A DNA stretch of 64,000 bases from Trichostrongylus colubriformis (taxonomy: Eukaryota > Nematoda > Chromadorea > Rhabditida > Trichostrongylidae): the NCBI GenBank assembly GCA_963978905.1, contig OZ022260.1, forward strand, positions 43,483,551-43,547,550. The letters run 5' to 3'. The notes beneath the pieces were generated by a model. The model was not told the DNA's origin. It made no database searches and saw nothing but the letters and a program-made list of their open reading frames with translations. Position numbers and translations under genes: made by a program. Shown here in pieces: positions 13,001 to 24,420 of the stretch; position 1 is the first letter of the stretch; each line of letters starts with the position of its first letter.

Positions 13001-14204
13001 AGCTCCTTCCTCTAGGCTTAGACAGAAGGAGGGTTAAAAGTCCTCCCTCGATACATGAAACAACAGTAGATGGATGAGTCACGAGAGCGTTCCTTGTATC
13101 TTAAAAAAGAGGGATTCGATGGCTGTGGCTTGTTTGAAAGCCAGAGAATTTATTCTCAGAAAACCATAAGTGTGACAGAAACTGTGTTTGACGTATGGTT
13201 ATGTTTCGTGCAACGGTACTCAAGTTTTACGTCATAATATGCGTGCTGCTTCTTTTCCCGTATATCTTGGGGGTGCGAAACAGTATCCTGATTAAAATGC
13301 ATAGAAACCATCCTCTAAAAGTTCTCTGTGGCAGAGGAATATGTTTGTCGTGGTGCTGAAAGGTATGACTGGTGGAATGGTACAAAATACTCGAATTTTT
13401 GGCATTATGCCACTCCCCCCTTTCCCACATTGACTCAAACAACTTAGTAAAGTACAACAGATGGTCAAGGACAGTGATTCGACAGTGTTGGTTTCTGTGA
13501 GCAAAATAACATAGAAAAATTTAGCTCGAAAACTCGCGATACCGATTCGAAACAACACGCTGTAAGCAAGGCGAAGGGACAAACGAAGAGCCCCAGAAAG
13601 GCTGGAAAATTTTTGTGAGTTCAGTGTGTTGGCGCTCATTTGAACGGCTCCGATTGAATGCCCAACTTATCTGAATTTATGGTACAATTTGTTGTTTGAT
13701 GGACTTCCAATACTGTTAATAGTTTAAGCACTCTCTTTTTAGAGGCTTCAAGAAAAGCGACAAAAGCAAACAGACTAAATCTAAGTAAGAGAGGTTTTTG
13801 CTCTAAAGTCAACTGCATGCTTCTCTCAAAAAGCGTTTAGTGAGAACAAAGGATCAAAAAGCGCCGAAGATGCCGCCAAGAATGGTAAAGAGAAGGGCCC
13901 AGAAAACAAAGCTAAGGGTAGCGATGAAGGTAGTCCCGAGGACAAGGCAAATCAGGATAGGTTGAAGAGCTCTGATGACAAGGGAAAGAATAGTAAAGAA
14001 TCAGATGACAAGACCAAGGATGCTCAAGGAAAGGCTCCTGAGAACAAGACTAAGCCAAGCAAAGAAAGAATGGAGGACAAACCAAATGGCAAAGAAAAGG
14101 ACCCTGTAGGCAAGGTTAAGGAAACTAAAGAAAAGCTTCCCGACAACAAAACTAAGCCAAGTAAAGAAGAGGATAAACCAAAAGGCCCTCAGGAGAAAAA
14201 ATAA
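10062..14204 (+). CDS. Lysine/glutamate-rich, probably disordered protein
   Basis: Exons: 10062-10642, 10720-10743, 13743-13784, 13841-14204; 1011 nt, one frame, 336 residues. I chose the ATG at 10062 because it lies two bases after a TTTCAG acceptor, as at a spliced-leader site; an upstream exon is possible, since the frame stays open through the acceptor. The protein opens MQCEQLKREPDVLG, has Pro/Lys stretches, a run of about nine KE dipeptides near residues 108-125, then highly charged sequence with short repeats (ENKTKPSKE, DNKTKPSKE) at the C-terminus. No folded domain, signal peptide or membrane span is visible. I do not recognise the family. The 3-kb third intron is filled with TIR elements. 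A degenerate copy of the end of the first exon lies at 8990-9068. Confidence 0.7.
11809..11987. mobile_element. 179-bp MITE, TWA-flanked GGCCGCGT family
   Basis: Starts GGCCGCGTACATACTCTGCG and ends with its reverse-complement relative (GAGTGTGAAAGTGGCC). It is flanked by TTA on both sides (11806-11808, 11988-11990). The interior has the family segments GCACCTCCCCCGTGCCACTC and TCTGCGTGTCCGCC. It lies in intron 3 of the Lys/Glu-rich gene. Confidence 0.75.
12088..12326. mobile_element. TIR element with GGGTGTGTGCAGATATGACAG ends, copy 1
   Basis: The left end GGGTGTGTGCAGATATGACA is mirrored at the right end (TGTCATATCTGCACACACCC). The interior is GC-rich and not coding. An almost identical second unit follows about 270 bp downstream, so the two form a tandem pair inside intron 3 of the Lys/Glu-rich gene. 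No TIR-bounded transposase is visible, so this is non-autonomous. Confidence 0.7.
12358..12600. mobile_element. TIR element with GGGTGTGTGCAGATATGACAG ends, copy 2
   Basis: This is the second, nearly identical unit of the tandem pair (offset about 270 bp from copy 1). The closing TIR reads TGTCATATCTGCACACAGCC. Near identity suggests a recent segmental duplication or gene conversion. Confidence 0.7.
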
Positions 14205-14387
14205 GTGCATCATGTCAGTAGTACACAATCTGGGCACTTTTAAATACTTTGTGGAGGCATCATATAAAGCTTCAAGAAATATATGTAAAATAAAACTTAA
14301 TTTACCACTACACATCCGACAAAAGAGTATGATACCATTCTTTGTGCGTAGCTCAGGCTGTGATGGTTAGGACGACTGAACCACGTC

Positions 14388-14627
14388 GGGGTGTGTGCCG
14401 TTATGTCAGGATTTCGTACCGCGGCATGTCGTAAGCGAAGCAATGCGGACGAGCTGAACACGCAATGTTGCTGGGTCCCGAAGCGATAACAAGTCAACTG
14501 CATACGGTGCCCCTAGCATTACCGGGTAATCGTTCTAAGACCCAAGTACCGCGACGCGCTTGCTAGCACACACTACGTCACACACCGCTCGTCGTTGAGC
14601 GAAATCCTGTCATAAAGGTACGCACCC
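14388..14627. mobile_element. Diverged member of the GGGTGTGTGC TIR family
   Basis: The left end GGGTGTGTGCCGTTATGTCA and the right end TGTCATAAAGGTACGCACCC form imperfect inverted repeats. Just inside lie AGGATTTCG and CGAAATCCT. Length (240 bp) matches the pair at 12088-12600. It lies downstream of the Lys/Glu-rich gene. Confidence 0.65.
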
Positions 14628-15018
14628 AACCACGTCGCTTGACGACTTGCTCATCCAGTTGAAGTTCAATAAAATCGCCATATCGCGAAACACAGAGCGG
14701 CTTCTCTCGTGCGTATTGGTCTGACAGTATTCACCGATTATGCTTTTTTCAGTCGTTTTTGGGCCCCTTTCATAGTCGACGACGAACAGCTGTGATCATA
14801 GTTGACGCACTCACGTGCTGCACATGCTCTACGATTATTAATTTGGTATTCTCGTAGCGAAGTTGAGCAGCCAACTTGCGAGCAAAACGGGCAAAGGGAG
14901 CACTTGGTGTAAACGCAGGGTCATCACGAATTAGTCATTGGCCGCCTACTTTCTTGCGTTCCTTTTGCGCTGTCTGCGCACCTTGCCCAGGAGAGAGCAT
15001 CTCACCTGCGTTCTACGA

Positions 15019-15036
15019 GGGGGGGGGGGGGGGGGG
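15019..15036. repeat. Poly-G tract (18 G)
   Basis: An uninterrupted run of 18 G in intergenic DNA. Comparable tracts are at 30492-30504 (G), 30683-30699 (C), 31752-31764 (C), 51688-51698 (G) and 58318-58329 (G). Confidence 0.9.
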
Positions 15037-15204
15037 AGACGAGCGTTAGGTCTCATCTATTTGAGGTTTTCACCCAGCCACGTTCGAACAAAGGCAATGC
15101 AACGTGTGCAACAGTTGCACCCCCATGCAAAATGCATCGCGAATACCGTACCATTAGCGTTTGAATCGCCCTTAATTCGCCGCTTGCAGCGATCCACGAT
15201 CCTA

Positions 15205-15379
15205 GGGCCACGTTTATACTCAGCGTCGGCAGAGCCTGGCTGCGTTCACCGGCAGCCAGGCAGAGTAGCACGGAAGAGGTGCAGAGACGACGCAGGCAAC
15301 GAGGGGGGCCGGCAGGATTGTAGACGCAGAGACACGCAGCCATGCCCTGCCGTCGACACCGCAGGGTATGAACGCGGCT
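15205..15379. mobile_element. MITE of the GGCCGCGT family
   Basis: The left end GGGCCACGTTTATACTCAGC and the right end GGGTATGAACGCGGCTTAGC are the inverted ends of the family. The inner block CACGGAAGAGGTGCAGAGAC is shared with 38701-38870 and 40761-40933. The edges are less clean than in other copies. Confidence 0.7.
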
Positions 15380-15399
15380 TAGCGCTACACACCCTTTAC

Positions 15400-17668
15400 G
15401 AAGTGCACTGAGCATGGTTGCTTATTGAAGCCAGTGTAAGAGTTACCTGCTGGGTTCTATCAAAGAGGGGAGAAATCATGATGGATGGCGTATACAGGCG
15501 TGCGATGCGCGACAATTGCCACGAAAATGCCGCGACTTTTGCAACTCACCAGGAAGGGGTTTCAATTTCCCGTGGATCTTTAAAAAGAGACCTTTATAGA
15601 TCAATATTGTCTCGAATGCTGATTAAAAATGTGGGATGCCATTCCGAAGCAAACTGGAAGGGGTCACGGTTTGTCTGCGATGACCCTTTGACCGGGTACC
15701 TTGCTCAACAAAATGCCTTGTCGAGGGAAAAATTCACTGTAAAACCTTAAGAGCAAAAGGGCTACCATAGGGTCATGGTGACCGTGGTGCGTACACGGTT
15801 AGCTTCAATGATGCATTACTCCAAGTGAAAATACCCCTACGAACAGTTATTGTAGGCAAACTTCGATCCCTCCTAGCTCGCTATGAAGTGGCGTTTTGCA
15901 ATTTTTGTTTTAATGGTTTTCATAAGCATTTGAGACTATCGATCGATCTGGGCTGCATTTCTAAGTTCCATGGAGACTTAAAGCCCTTCTCTGGTCAGCG
16001 GTACAGTCAAACACAGTTCTGGCAACAATTCAGGGCTGCCTTCCGGCTATGTGGCTCGCCATGTGGACGGTTGAGGTTGGAGGCTTGACAACGACTTTTG
16101 GTGACATCTCGTTCCTACCGTACTCCTTAATTTCCTTCTAGTGAAGAAATCTCATGCGCTGCTCGTGTAGAACTTGCTTGTGAGATAAGGTGCTCCAAAG
16201 CTATGACCGCATACCAGCGGTTGTGTATCTTTTCGCCCGTTTCGCACTGTATCCTACCGTAGATATTGATCGCTGAGCCTGCGTGTTCGGTTGCCATTCG
16301 TCATTTACGATCGCGGTCGCTCACTTAGTATGAACGCAGTCTTACGGAATCGAACAATATTGTCATGGAAATAGCCACAAACTCTATAAGAAGAGTACAG
16401 GTAAAAAGTAAAGATAACATCCTTTCTCATTACCAAGCATTCCGAAGCCTACTTTAAAGACACTGGTAGTGGGATAATTTTGGCTTACGGTGGCTTGCAA
16501 TTGCCGCAATGCACACAAGCACCTTGCCAAGAAATCGAAAGTGTGGATTCGCTAGGTTTTAAGCCAAAGCCGAAGTTTTGGAGCTGCTGTGTGAGCCATA
16601 AGGTTGTTCGTTGCATTCTAGCCGATCCTTCATTAGGGAGCACGGTTCAATGTGGAAAGGAAGAGGCATTGTTTTGTAAAGTAGCACCAATCTTAGCGTA
16701 ATGAACTCCTTTGTCGCATAAGAACACTGTTTTCACTTATCTCGGTCCTCAATCTTCTTTGGTTTATGTAGAAGCTTACATTCTGTGGTTTATTGTAATA
16801 CGCGCCAGTTCTGCTAAAACACATGCTCTTCTGTCTAATAATAACCCAAAAACAGCGAAAAAAAAACGAGAACTAACGTACGTAACAGAAGATTCGTAGA
16901 GAAAAACTGCGATTTGTAGTCAGCTAGCTAGCTAAAAGCAGCTAGAAATGCGAGGTGAAGATTATAAAGCTACTTGAGTGGTTTCCTTTTTCAATTCCTC
17001 ACCATTATAAAAAATCACTAACAAGTTGAAAATCGCTGCTACCCTTTGAACACATACATGAGTTAAAAATCGCTCGAAAACCGGAGGTTGTAGGAAAGTA
17101 CCCAAGTGTGAAAATCATCTCTCAAGCAGAATACCTACAAAAGTTTTGTTTCACATAAAGTCACTTGATCTCTATTTTCATACAGAGAACAGCAATGCCT
17201 CAGTGCGCGAGATGAACGCTTTCTGAAGCTAATTAACAGTTTCACATGTACAGATGGTTGCCAGTATATCGCTGGTAAATGGTTAACATAGGAACGAGCA
17301 GTACAACGAATCTTCAGTAAGCGGTTAACATGAAGTTGGCAGCATGTCGGCATGATGGTGTGATCGATAGGAACTCAGGTGCCCAGAAGATGCGATGGTA
17401 TCGTCGATCCTTAAAAGTAGGTGAGCATATCTTTGCAAAAAGAGCATCCACATGGAGTTCTTATCTTGAAAATACACTAAATTTGATATGCAAATGATAT
17501 TGGAGAAAGGTAGTGCTGACCTGGCCCTTTAGTCACTGACCTATGTATTTACAAAATTACAAAATGAAAAGTAAACAACGATGTGCGACTGTTCTACTGA
17601 CAATGAGTTTTGGGCTCTAGGATATCGCACAATTATATGGGACTATTAGACGAATACAATTTTTCCAG
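15400..17668. other. Intergenic, nothing recognised
   Basis: Several open frames (for example 15418-15750 plus) have no family resemblance and no consistent splice signals. I see no repeats of the families described elsewhere. Confidence 0.4.
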
Positions 17669-17757
17669 GCGGAATCGGAGGCATGACTTTTTGTCAGGTG
17701 CATATGATCGACCAGATGGGACGAGGGAGCATGGTGAAAATGTTGAGAAAGTCATGA
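17669..17757 (+). CDS. Possible terminal coding exon, unknown protein
   Basis: After a good acceptor (TTTTTCCAG) a frame with phase 1 opens, reading GIGGMTFCQVHMIDQM and then GRGSMVKMLRKS before a TGA. The composition is protein-like and ends with a basic tail, but I found no upstream exon that joins to it. I do not recognise the product. It could be a chance ORF. Confidence 0.25.
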
Positions 17758-18141
17758 GCTGTTCATTTTCCACATTCTGGAAAATTGCGAATTTGCCAAT
17801 AAAGGTTGATTCTCTTCATTCTGAAATTGGAACGTACCAAGCCCATTCTTTATATCCTGTGAAATCTCGCCGTATTTAGAATTTCGAGCAAACGAAACAA
17901 ATGCTAGAAATGCGGTATCAGTACTTCTCTAATCGGTAGGCATGTCACATTTGGGAGTGCAAGGCTGCTAGGAGTTTTTTCTCCCTTCCACAGCATTTAA
18001 CAAAAAGAAACGTCCACTAAAAAATGAATTCTGCTGTCACCCTTATATTTATGTTATATTACCTAATGTGGGCCGTATACAAAGTTCACGTGAAAAAATG
18101 TGAATCCGACTGAGATACAGCACCACAAATTCTCGGGTGAC

Positions 18142-18350
18142 GGTTGGGACACACGAATCTAGGCCGTGGCCCTGTGACAGCCTGTGGCCTTTGCCCTGTG
18201 ACATGAATAATTCAGAAAATTTGACTATACAACGGAACAGACTTGCAAGGAGGACACGATTTACATGAACAAATTGTCTGAATTATTTAAGGTCTAGGTC
18301 AAAGGCACAGGCTGTTACAGGGTCACGGCCTAGATTCGTGTGTCCCAACC
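18142..18350. mobile_element. 209-bp TIR element nested in GC-rich repeat DNA
   Basis: The left end GGTTGGGACACACGAATCTA and the right end TAGATTCGTGTGTCCCAACC are exact inverted repeats; the similarity extends inward (GGCCGTGGCCCTGTGACAG with CTGTTACAGGGTCACGGCC). The sequences just outside, CACAAATTCTCGG before and CCCAAATTCTCGG after, look like a split or duplicated end of the next element. That points to insertion into it. Confidence 0.75.
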
Positions 18351-18354
18351 TACA

Positions 18355-18531
18355 CCCCAAATTCTCGGCCGAGTGGGCGGGGCTTCCGAGAAAAGGCCCA
18401 CCCCGTCGTACGTCGCGGCCGGAGACGCATTGTAGGAGCAGAAAGGTGCGTAATTGGTCTCACTCTCGGTTCCCAACCGCTGCGGACGACGGGACGCGGT
18501 TGGCCCCGCCCACCCGGCCGAGAATTTGGGG
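18355..18531. mobile_element. 177-bp GC-rich TIR element
   Basis: Ends CCCCAAATTCTCGGCCGAG and CGGCCGAGAATTTGGGG are inverted repeats. Inside are GGGCGGGGC and GCCCCGCCC, and a central GGAGACGCATTGTAGGAGCAG. The element at 38578-38909 has a similar plan and the same central block. No coding capacity. Confidence 0.75.
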
Positions 18532-18823
18532 AGCTGTTTATCATCCGAAATCCCTGTTTTTCTGGTCAAACTTTGCATGCGGCCCTTATTAGGTCAATAT
18601 AAAATAACTATACGGGTGACAAAGAAACTCATTTTCTCGTTGACGATTCCTTTTAATAGTATTCAATTGAGAGGTGGTCATCCATTGCAAGTTTAGCATT
18701 GAATCCAAAGCAATCAAGGTAAAACATACGTGCTTACTCGAGATACCAGGGCACAAAGCTATGAGGAAAATGAACTTGTATATCTCTTTCTTTCAAAGAG
18801 TTTGGAAGCTGTGTAAGAAATGT

Positions 18824-21105
18824 TTAAATAACGGAAAACACTAGAACCTCTGCTGGTCTCCAGTCGTCTGGTTGAAGGAATGGAGCGATGTAATCTAGAC
18901 CACAAGCACGTCCATGCCAATATCGGAAGTAGTTTTCGAATCTGTCAAGAAAATTTTTAAGTAGGAATTAGCAAAGGTAACTGGGTTATTGAATATTCTT
19001 CAAATAATCGTCTCTTGTGAACCGTTTCTTTGAAAATGCGAACGGCTACTTTTCCAAATAACGTACCTTGTGGTGCTTGTTGGAAGAGTATAGCAGCGTC
19101 TGAGATTTGGTACTTGTGGCGCATCGAAGCGATTGAGCGGCTGCATCGTAGTGCGAGGAAGCATCACTCGATAACTGAAATTACCATAAAATTTCCAAGA
19201 TAGCTTTCGTACCCTGTGACCTTGTCGGTGGCTACTGTTACGACGCGCTGTATTTATAACATGGATTTTATTTATATTTTTATTATATTTATATAAAATT
19301 GCTATTTTATTTATATTTATTTATAACATGTGGCCCAATCGCCAAATTTGTTGCATTTACAGTTTGATTGCTCAAATTTTTTTAGTGGACCGTGGTATTA
19401 TTCATCGTTAAAATCGATACCATGAACTTTGAATTCAGCCTATTAATATCAGTTGAAGTACGACGGGGCCTAATCTCCGTAAGCTTCCTCTATAGCAATT
19501 CGATAAACTTCAAAATGTCGTGTCTCCATGTCAAAAAGCAGAAAAATTGAACGTCGAAAATGCAATTTCGAGCGCCTTACTGGTAACGCACTATCGAAAA
19601 CCAACAAAATTCCGAACTTAGGTAAAAACTTGGATATTTTGTGGTCAAAGATCACGTTTTTTTTTCGGGTGAAGCTTTCAGCAAAACTCACTGGTAACCA
19701 AGTCTTTTGTGAGTGTATTTCATACGCCAAAATTAAGTCTACCGCTTAACAGCCCATCAGCAGAGGGAGAACTGAGGAAAACGGTCAGATAAGTGAAAAA
19801 TAGGCCCTTTCCACTCCTCCTTTGTTCTCCTTCTTTATCTCTGACCGCTGAGTGGTGAATGCAGATGACGAGAGACTGTGCCACCAACTGCGAAAGTTGC
19901 CTCGCCCTCGCAACAATTTGACCAGTGGAGCGCTGCAGTTCGAAGTTAACCGAGACAAGATCGCGATAAAAACTCGTAGAACGTTTTTCAAGGAAAATTT
20001 CACCACAAATTACCTCTTACAGACAGTTCCATTAACGGACAATATTTTTTTCCGAATTCTGGCCTCCTTCACTTCACCGCTGCACTGCTTTTGAGCAAGG
20101 AATTGGATTGCTGTCTTGTGATTAATGTAAAAACTCACTCAGTAGGATACATGAGGTGAGTTGAAAGTACACATTTCTGTCGCTTAGGCTCCAGATTTAG
20201 AAAGAGAGTGATAAGATTCTTAAAGACAGTGTTAGGGGTAATGTGGGTGATAAGGAATCCCTAAGAGGAGTCATCCACTCAAAAACTACGGGTGTAGAAA
20301 GCCTCTTTGCGGCGAAATCCCCCGCGAAGGGCGCGCCCCCGAGGTGTGGCAGAGGCGGCCTTTTCAGTTCGAGCCGCCTTACTGTGCTCGCTCCGCCTCC
20401 TAGCGACTGATTGGCTGGGGTGGGAATAGAAGGTATCGCGGCCCGCTTTCTCAGTTTTGGCTTGAAGCGCACTCCAGAAAAAGGATGCTTCCTCATTTCC
20501 GAACATCCCTTCGTGTTTAGGACATGGCAACACGTCAATGGAAAACTCGTCGGACTACCCGCCTCTTCACAGGAAGGCTCCACGTCGTGAATCAACGGTG
20601 GGAAAGGGTCCTATTTTCTCAGGTCTTTGACCATTTCCATCCGTTTTTCTTCAGTGTCCTGCAACTGGGCATCTCGACTTTCATATTCACTACTTATTTT
20701 ACTTTTCTGCCAAATTTCCCCAAACACTGCCTTTAAATAGAATGTGTATGGTGATACTGACTTCCTGTCACGCTCCACTAGCCATTCGCCTTGTTTCGGA
20801 GAATATGCCTTGTGTGGAGCGAGTTCGTAAGAGCATCGTCTATTCCTAAAAGAATAGCTGGATTCGCATGTGTGGGATAAAGGAATACATCAGAAAAAGA
20901 GATGAGAATAAGTGTTCAAGGGAAACTTGCGGAAGATGTACGTTTCATATGTTTTTTTCAGAGAACTAACCTCCACGGTATACAAAGACTTGGTGCCAGT
21001 GTCGTGTACATTTTTCGTTCTCGGAATGAGCCCAGATATGGGTGATACATTTCTTCGAAACGTGAATGCTTGGCATTATGGTAAGAATTGTTTACATCAT
21101 CAAAC
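18824..21105 (-). CDS. Unknown protein, three visible exons, 5' partial
   Basis: Exons on the minus strand: 21105-20971, 19174-19067, 18941-18824 (stop at 18826-18824). Each has a good acceptor and a usable donor, and the phases join. About 120 residues are visible: FDDVNNSYHNAKHSRFEEMY at the start, then YTTLAPSLCIPW, NRFDAPQVPNLRRCYTLP, and near the end ENYFRYWHGRACGLDYIAPF and LQPDDWRPAE. It is aromatic- and proline-rich, with no obvious domain or membrane span. The first visible exon needs two bases from upstream; a possible first exon is 21757-21699 (start MRFPSNEEILG), whose phase fits and which would create Met at the join. I do not recognise the family. Confidence 0.55.
19255..19330. 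repeat. A/T-only low-complexity tract
   Basis: Runs of TTTATA/TATTTA repeats in the presumed long intron between the first and second visible exons of the minus-strand unknown gene. Confidence 0.8.
20224..20732. mobile_element. TTAA-flanked MITE, copy 1
   Basis: Ends AGACAGTGTTAGGGG and CCCCAAACACTGCCT are imperfect inverted repeats, each flanked by TTAA (20220-20223, 20733-20736). TTAA duplications are typical of piggyBac-type insertion; the class is inferred from that alone. Relatives are at 25136 and 28025. It lies in the large intron of the minus-strand unknown gene. Confidence 0.65.
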
Positions 21106-21334
21106 CTGTAAAATTTCACTTGTATATAACGGTTTCAGTAATTGTGGTATTGTTTATTTTTGATAGCTGCTGATCAAAAATTAAAATGCCAAAATAAATA
21201 TCTACTTGAGGGCACATTCCAGAATTACCCTTGGTGGGTTAAAGCGCTAAACTATTAAATCAGAGATGCTGAAGAATACGCCGACAAAGAAAAGTCCGAA
21301 AAAAAGTCCCTGAAGAGGGCAAAATAAGACATCC

Positions 21335-21640
21335 TGGCAAAAATGAGGCCTTCCTTTATTTCAAAGTAGAAATCGAAGAACTGGGAAAGGAGCAGCTCGT
21401 CGAAATTCCCACACAGGGCTTGAAAAGCCGTCAGCGGTCGAGCGCAGTTCAAATTTTCACGCCTAATGTTGATTTGCTTCTTGCTCTGCGTCCCTGTCCA
21501 TCTGAGTGTCCTCTTTGCTCCTCTGCTCTTTAGCGTCCAAGCCCACTCGGACGCCCCACCCCATTGTCCGCCACTTTGAGAAGCCCTGTCTCAACTCGAT
21601 TCTTGTATATGCGCGTGAAACTTTGCATATGCCATTCAAT
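21335..21640. repeat. Dispersed repeat, copy 1
   Basis: This stretch matches 25745-26060 along its length, with shared blocks such as GCGCAGTTCAAATTTTC, CCCACTCGGACGCC and GATTCTTGTA. The end signals are unclear. No coding frame is shared between the two copies. Confidence 0.7.
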
Positions 21641-22226
21641 GACAAGGCAACCGCTTGTGTACGGAGGAAAGGTACATTCCTGATTAATGCTTACTGACAT
21701 TAAGACTGTATGAGTTAAATAGACTCCCAGAATTTCTTCATTCGAGGGAAATCGCATAAGTTAGTTGGAAGTGATCGATTAGTATCGCTGTTTCCCGTAA
21801 TTCGACACGTAATCGCAGCTGTTTTTAGCCGGTGTCTCTGTGGTACCTACGTACGTACGTGGGGACAAAACATCTGCGAAAGAATGAATGAGCAGCTGTC
21901 ATTATACACGTGAAAAAACCTCGCCAGTGCAACTCGACTGAATGTTCACATTTCGCCCACGTAAGAAGTGGCTTATGCGCTAGTCGTCGATGTCTTCATG
22001 TGGGAGGGCAGACATTACTTTCCAAAATGGCGAAGACTGCCTTTTGTCGTGCTATCTGTTGTTTTCATAGTATGAACGGTCAATATGTCCCTGCATTTTG
22101 TCTCTAATCAAAGGCAGGGGTGAGAATGAGAAGTAAGAAAGTGCTTTAATCACAGCGGTAGTGAGGCACCACAGGCGCGCCACTCCCCCCTCTAAAAAGT
22201 GGACCTCCGCTGATGATTTTTGGCAG

Positions 22227-22370
22227 AACAAAAGAGTTGTAGCGATCAGTATGGGAGTAGAGGATTCTACCACGGCAAATACGCCCGAATACTTGAGCTC
22301 TCAGCGAGCCTCACCAGAGCATACCTCGCTTGACGAAGCGGGAGAGGTGTCTTTTGAAGCATCCATGTGA
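22227..22370 (+). CDS. Possible terminal coding exon, unknown protein
   Basis: Behind an acceptor (TTTTTGGCAG) a frame runs to TGA. It reads NKRVVAISMGVEDSTTANTP, then a Ser/Glu-rich end. There is no upstream partner exon and no family resemblance. It is flanked by repeats, so it may be chance. Confidence 0.2.
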   Translation, partial: NKRVVAISMGVEDSTTANTPEYLSSQRASPEHTSLDEAGEVSFEASM

Positions 22371-22879
22371 TTCGAGGGCACACTCGATCTTCTTAAACTT
22401 CTATTGGTTTTTGCGAAATGTTATTTTTACTTGAGGTTACATTCCGAAAACACTTAAATTTCATTTTGAAAAACCACTGCTGGGTTCCAATAGCCATTAG
22501 AGCAATATTGTGAAATCGTATGCCCACTAAGCAACGTCTATGGTCTGCCGTTTTTATTCGTGGGCGTAGTAGGTAACAGCAGCTATTCTCTATATTACAC
22601 ATAGAGAATGCTTGATTGCTTTTCAGTACTTGTTGATGCCCACAGAAAAAGTATGGCACACAAACGATCCGGGATCTAGGAACAGGCGCCTGAATGCTGT
22701 TGGTTCTCAAATTTTTGTTTTAGGAGCACGTGATGAAGAGGGAGCAACCGATTGGATAAACCTCTCTACCATGATGTGGAGTTCCTAGTCGCAGCTAACA
22801 GTGGATGCAGCTTGGGCTCAATGCAATGTTTCGCAATATATCATTCAGTTTGCCCGAATTTACATCATCTGACTTAATA

Positions 22880-23759
22880 TTAGGTTGTAAGGAAAGTTTT
22901 GGCCGGTTTTCGCAATTTCAACTTGGGGAGATCACACTTGGCTGCATAGGATAAGCACCATTCGATTCGCTATTCATTTGGCAACATTCTGCACACTTGC
23001 ATATATCATTTTGATGAATGGGCGGCGATTTATGTATACTGCGCAAAAACAAAAAAATCGACTCCCAATCACCATTCTTTCTGCACACACTGCTACTGAA
23101 GGAGCTGTCCAGATGTTTGGGAAAAAGGGGCTTAGTTAGCGCTAGATCTGGTGAATATGATGGGCGAGTAAAGGTTTCGGCTTCTAACTGCTCCAATACT
23201 GGAAGTGATTTTGTGGAAAATGCGCTTGCGCATAGCTGCTCTGGGGGCCCACGGTGCCTAGTTTTTGGATATTTTTTTCAAATCAAGGTCACTTGAAGTA
23301 GTTTACCGAGTTTGTGGGCTGAGGGCCGTTAATTTTGAACATCCCCTGCAGGTATGGGCGCTCATCGCTTTCTGCCGTTCCAGTTGAAGCGATTTGATCA
23401 ATTGAAAATTCGAGCAACTCGTTCTCATTTGTGCACTTCTGAAACCAGGGACAAAGTGTTCCGCTCAACGCTCAACCACTCCCCTTGCAGTACTCACATT
23501 TGTCGTTGCCCTCGCTAGGACTCGCCTAAACAAGAACTCGGAAGTGATGTCAACCAAAAAGTGCCATTTTCGCGGTACTTTAGAATTTTCTTAGTAATCC
23601 GGAAACCCTTGGGCATTCCAGGAAAGGCATAAATCAGAGAGAGCAATTTTTATCTATCTAAGGAGCACAGTATGTAAGCTGATTCATGTTAACGCGCTCT
23701 GATGTTTGAATTTATCTTGTGAACGCGAAAAACTGGTCAGAATTTTCCTTACAACCTAA
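22880..23759 (-). pseudogene. Mariner element relic, 880 bp
   Basis: The ends TTAGGTTGTAAGGAAAGTTT and AATTTTCCTTACAACCTAA are inverted repeats flanked by TA (22878-22879 and 23760-23761), the Tc1/mariner target duplication. On the minus strand the segment RPSYSPDLA (about 23120-23160) matches the conserved mariner block around the third catalytic residue. The rest is too short and too broken to encode a transposase, so the copy is dead. Confidence 0.75.
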
Positions 23760-24192
23760 TAGCAAAACTGATGATTGCTTTTTCAAATAATTCGCGTTAT
23801 AACTGTGTAGTCTGAATTGTCAAAAACAGAAGCATCATAAGAAGAAAATAAAAAAGTGAAGCAGTGAAGCAGAAGAAATAGCAGGTTTAAAACAGCAAAC
23901 TTACGCCATTGTAACAATTTCGTCGAAGGTGCTGGTAGGTGAACCGACGACAAATCCTTTGTATGGTAGAACACACCATCGTGATTCGCTGGCCTTCTCC
24001 TTTACCTGAAATCTCGCAAGTTTTCTGTTCATCGCTTTTTTTCACAATTTTCTTTTTATCATTATCTTGTTCCACTATGGCGTAAACTTTTTTGCAATTT
24101 TTTGAGTATTTTTCCAGCGAATATTACTCATACTTCACTAAATCATTGCACAGCTATAATGTATTACACTACTGATCAAAATGCTTTTACTA

Positions 24193-24420
24193 AAATTTTC
24201 GTGGAAGATTCTCTAACGGCAAGACTCACACGAACACAAGCATCCGTGGGGAAACAATCTGCTCACTTTTTTTTTTCAAAATAGGTGAAAATCAATTGGA
24301 ATTGATTGTATGCAATAAACCGGTTCGTTATCATGCCTCATACAGAGCTGTCGCGTAAATGAGGCTGACACACATGCAAATGGGTCAATATCTGATCTCA
24401 CCCGAATTTCTGAAAATTCC
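24193..24420. repeat. Dispersed repeat, copy 1
   Basis: Matches 26098-26310 with about 80 percent identity by eye, including GCAATAAACCGGTT and GGGTCAATATCTGATCTCACC. Probably a transposon fragment; the ends are unclear. Confidence 0.65.
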
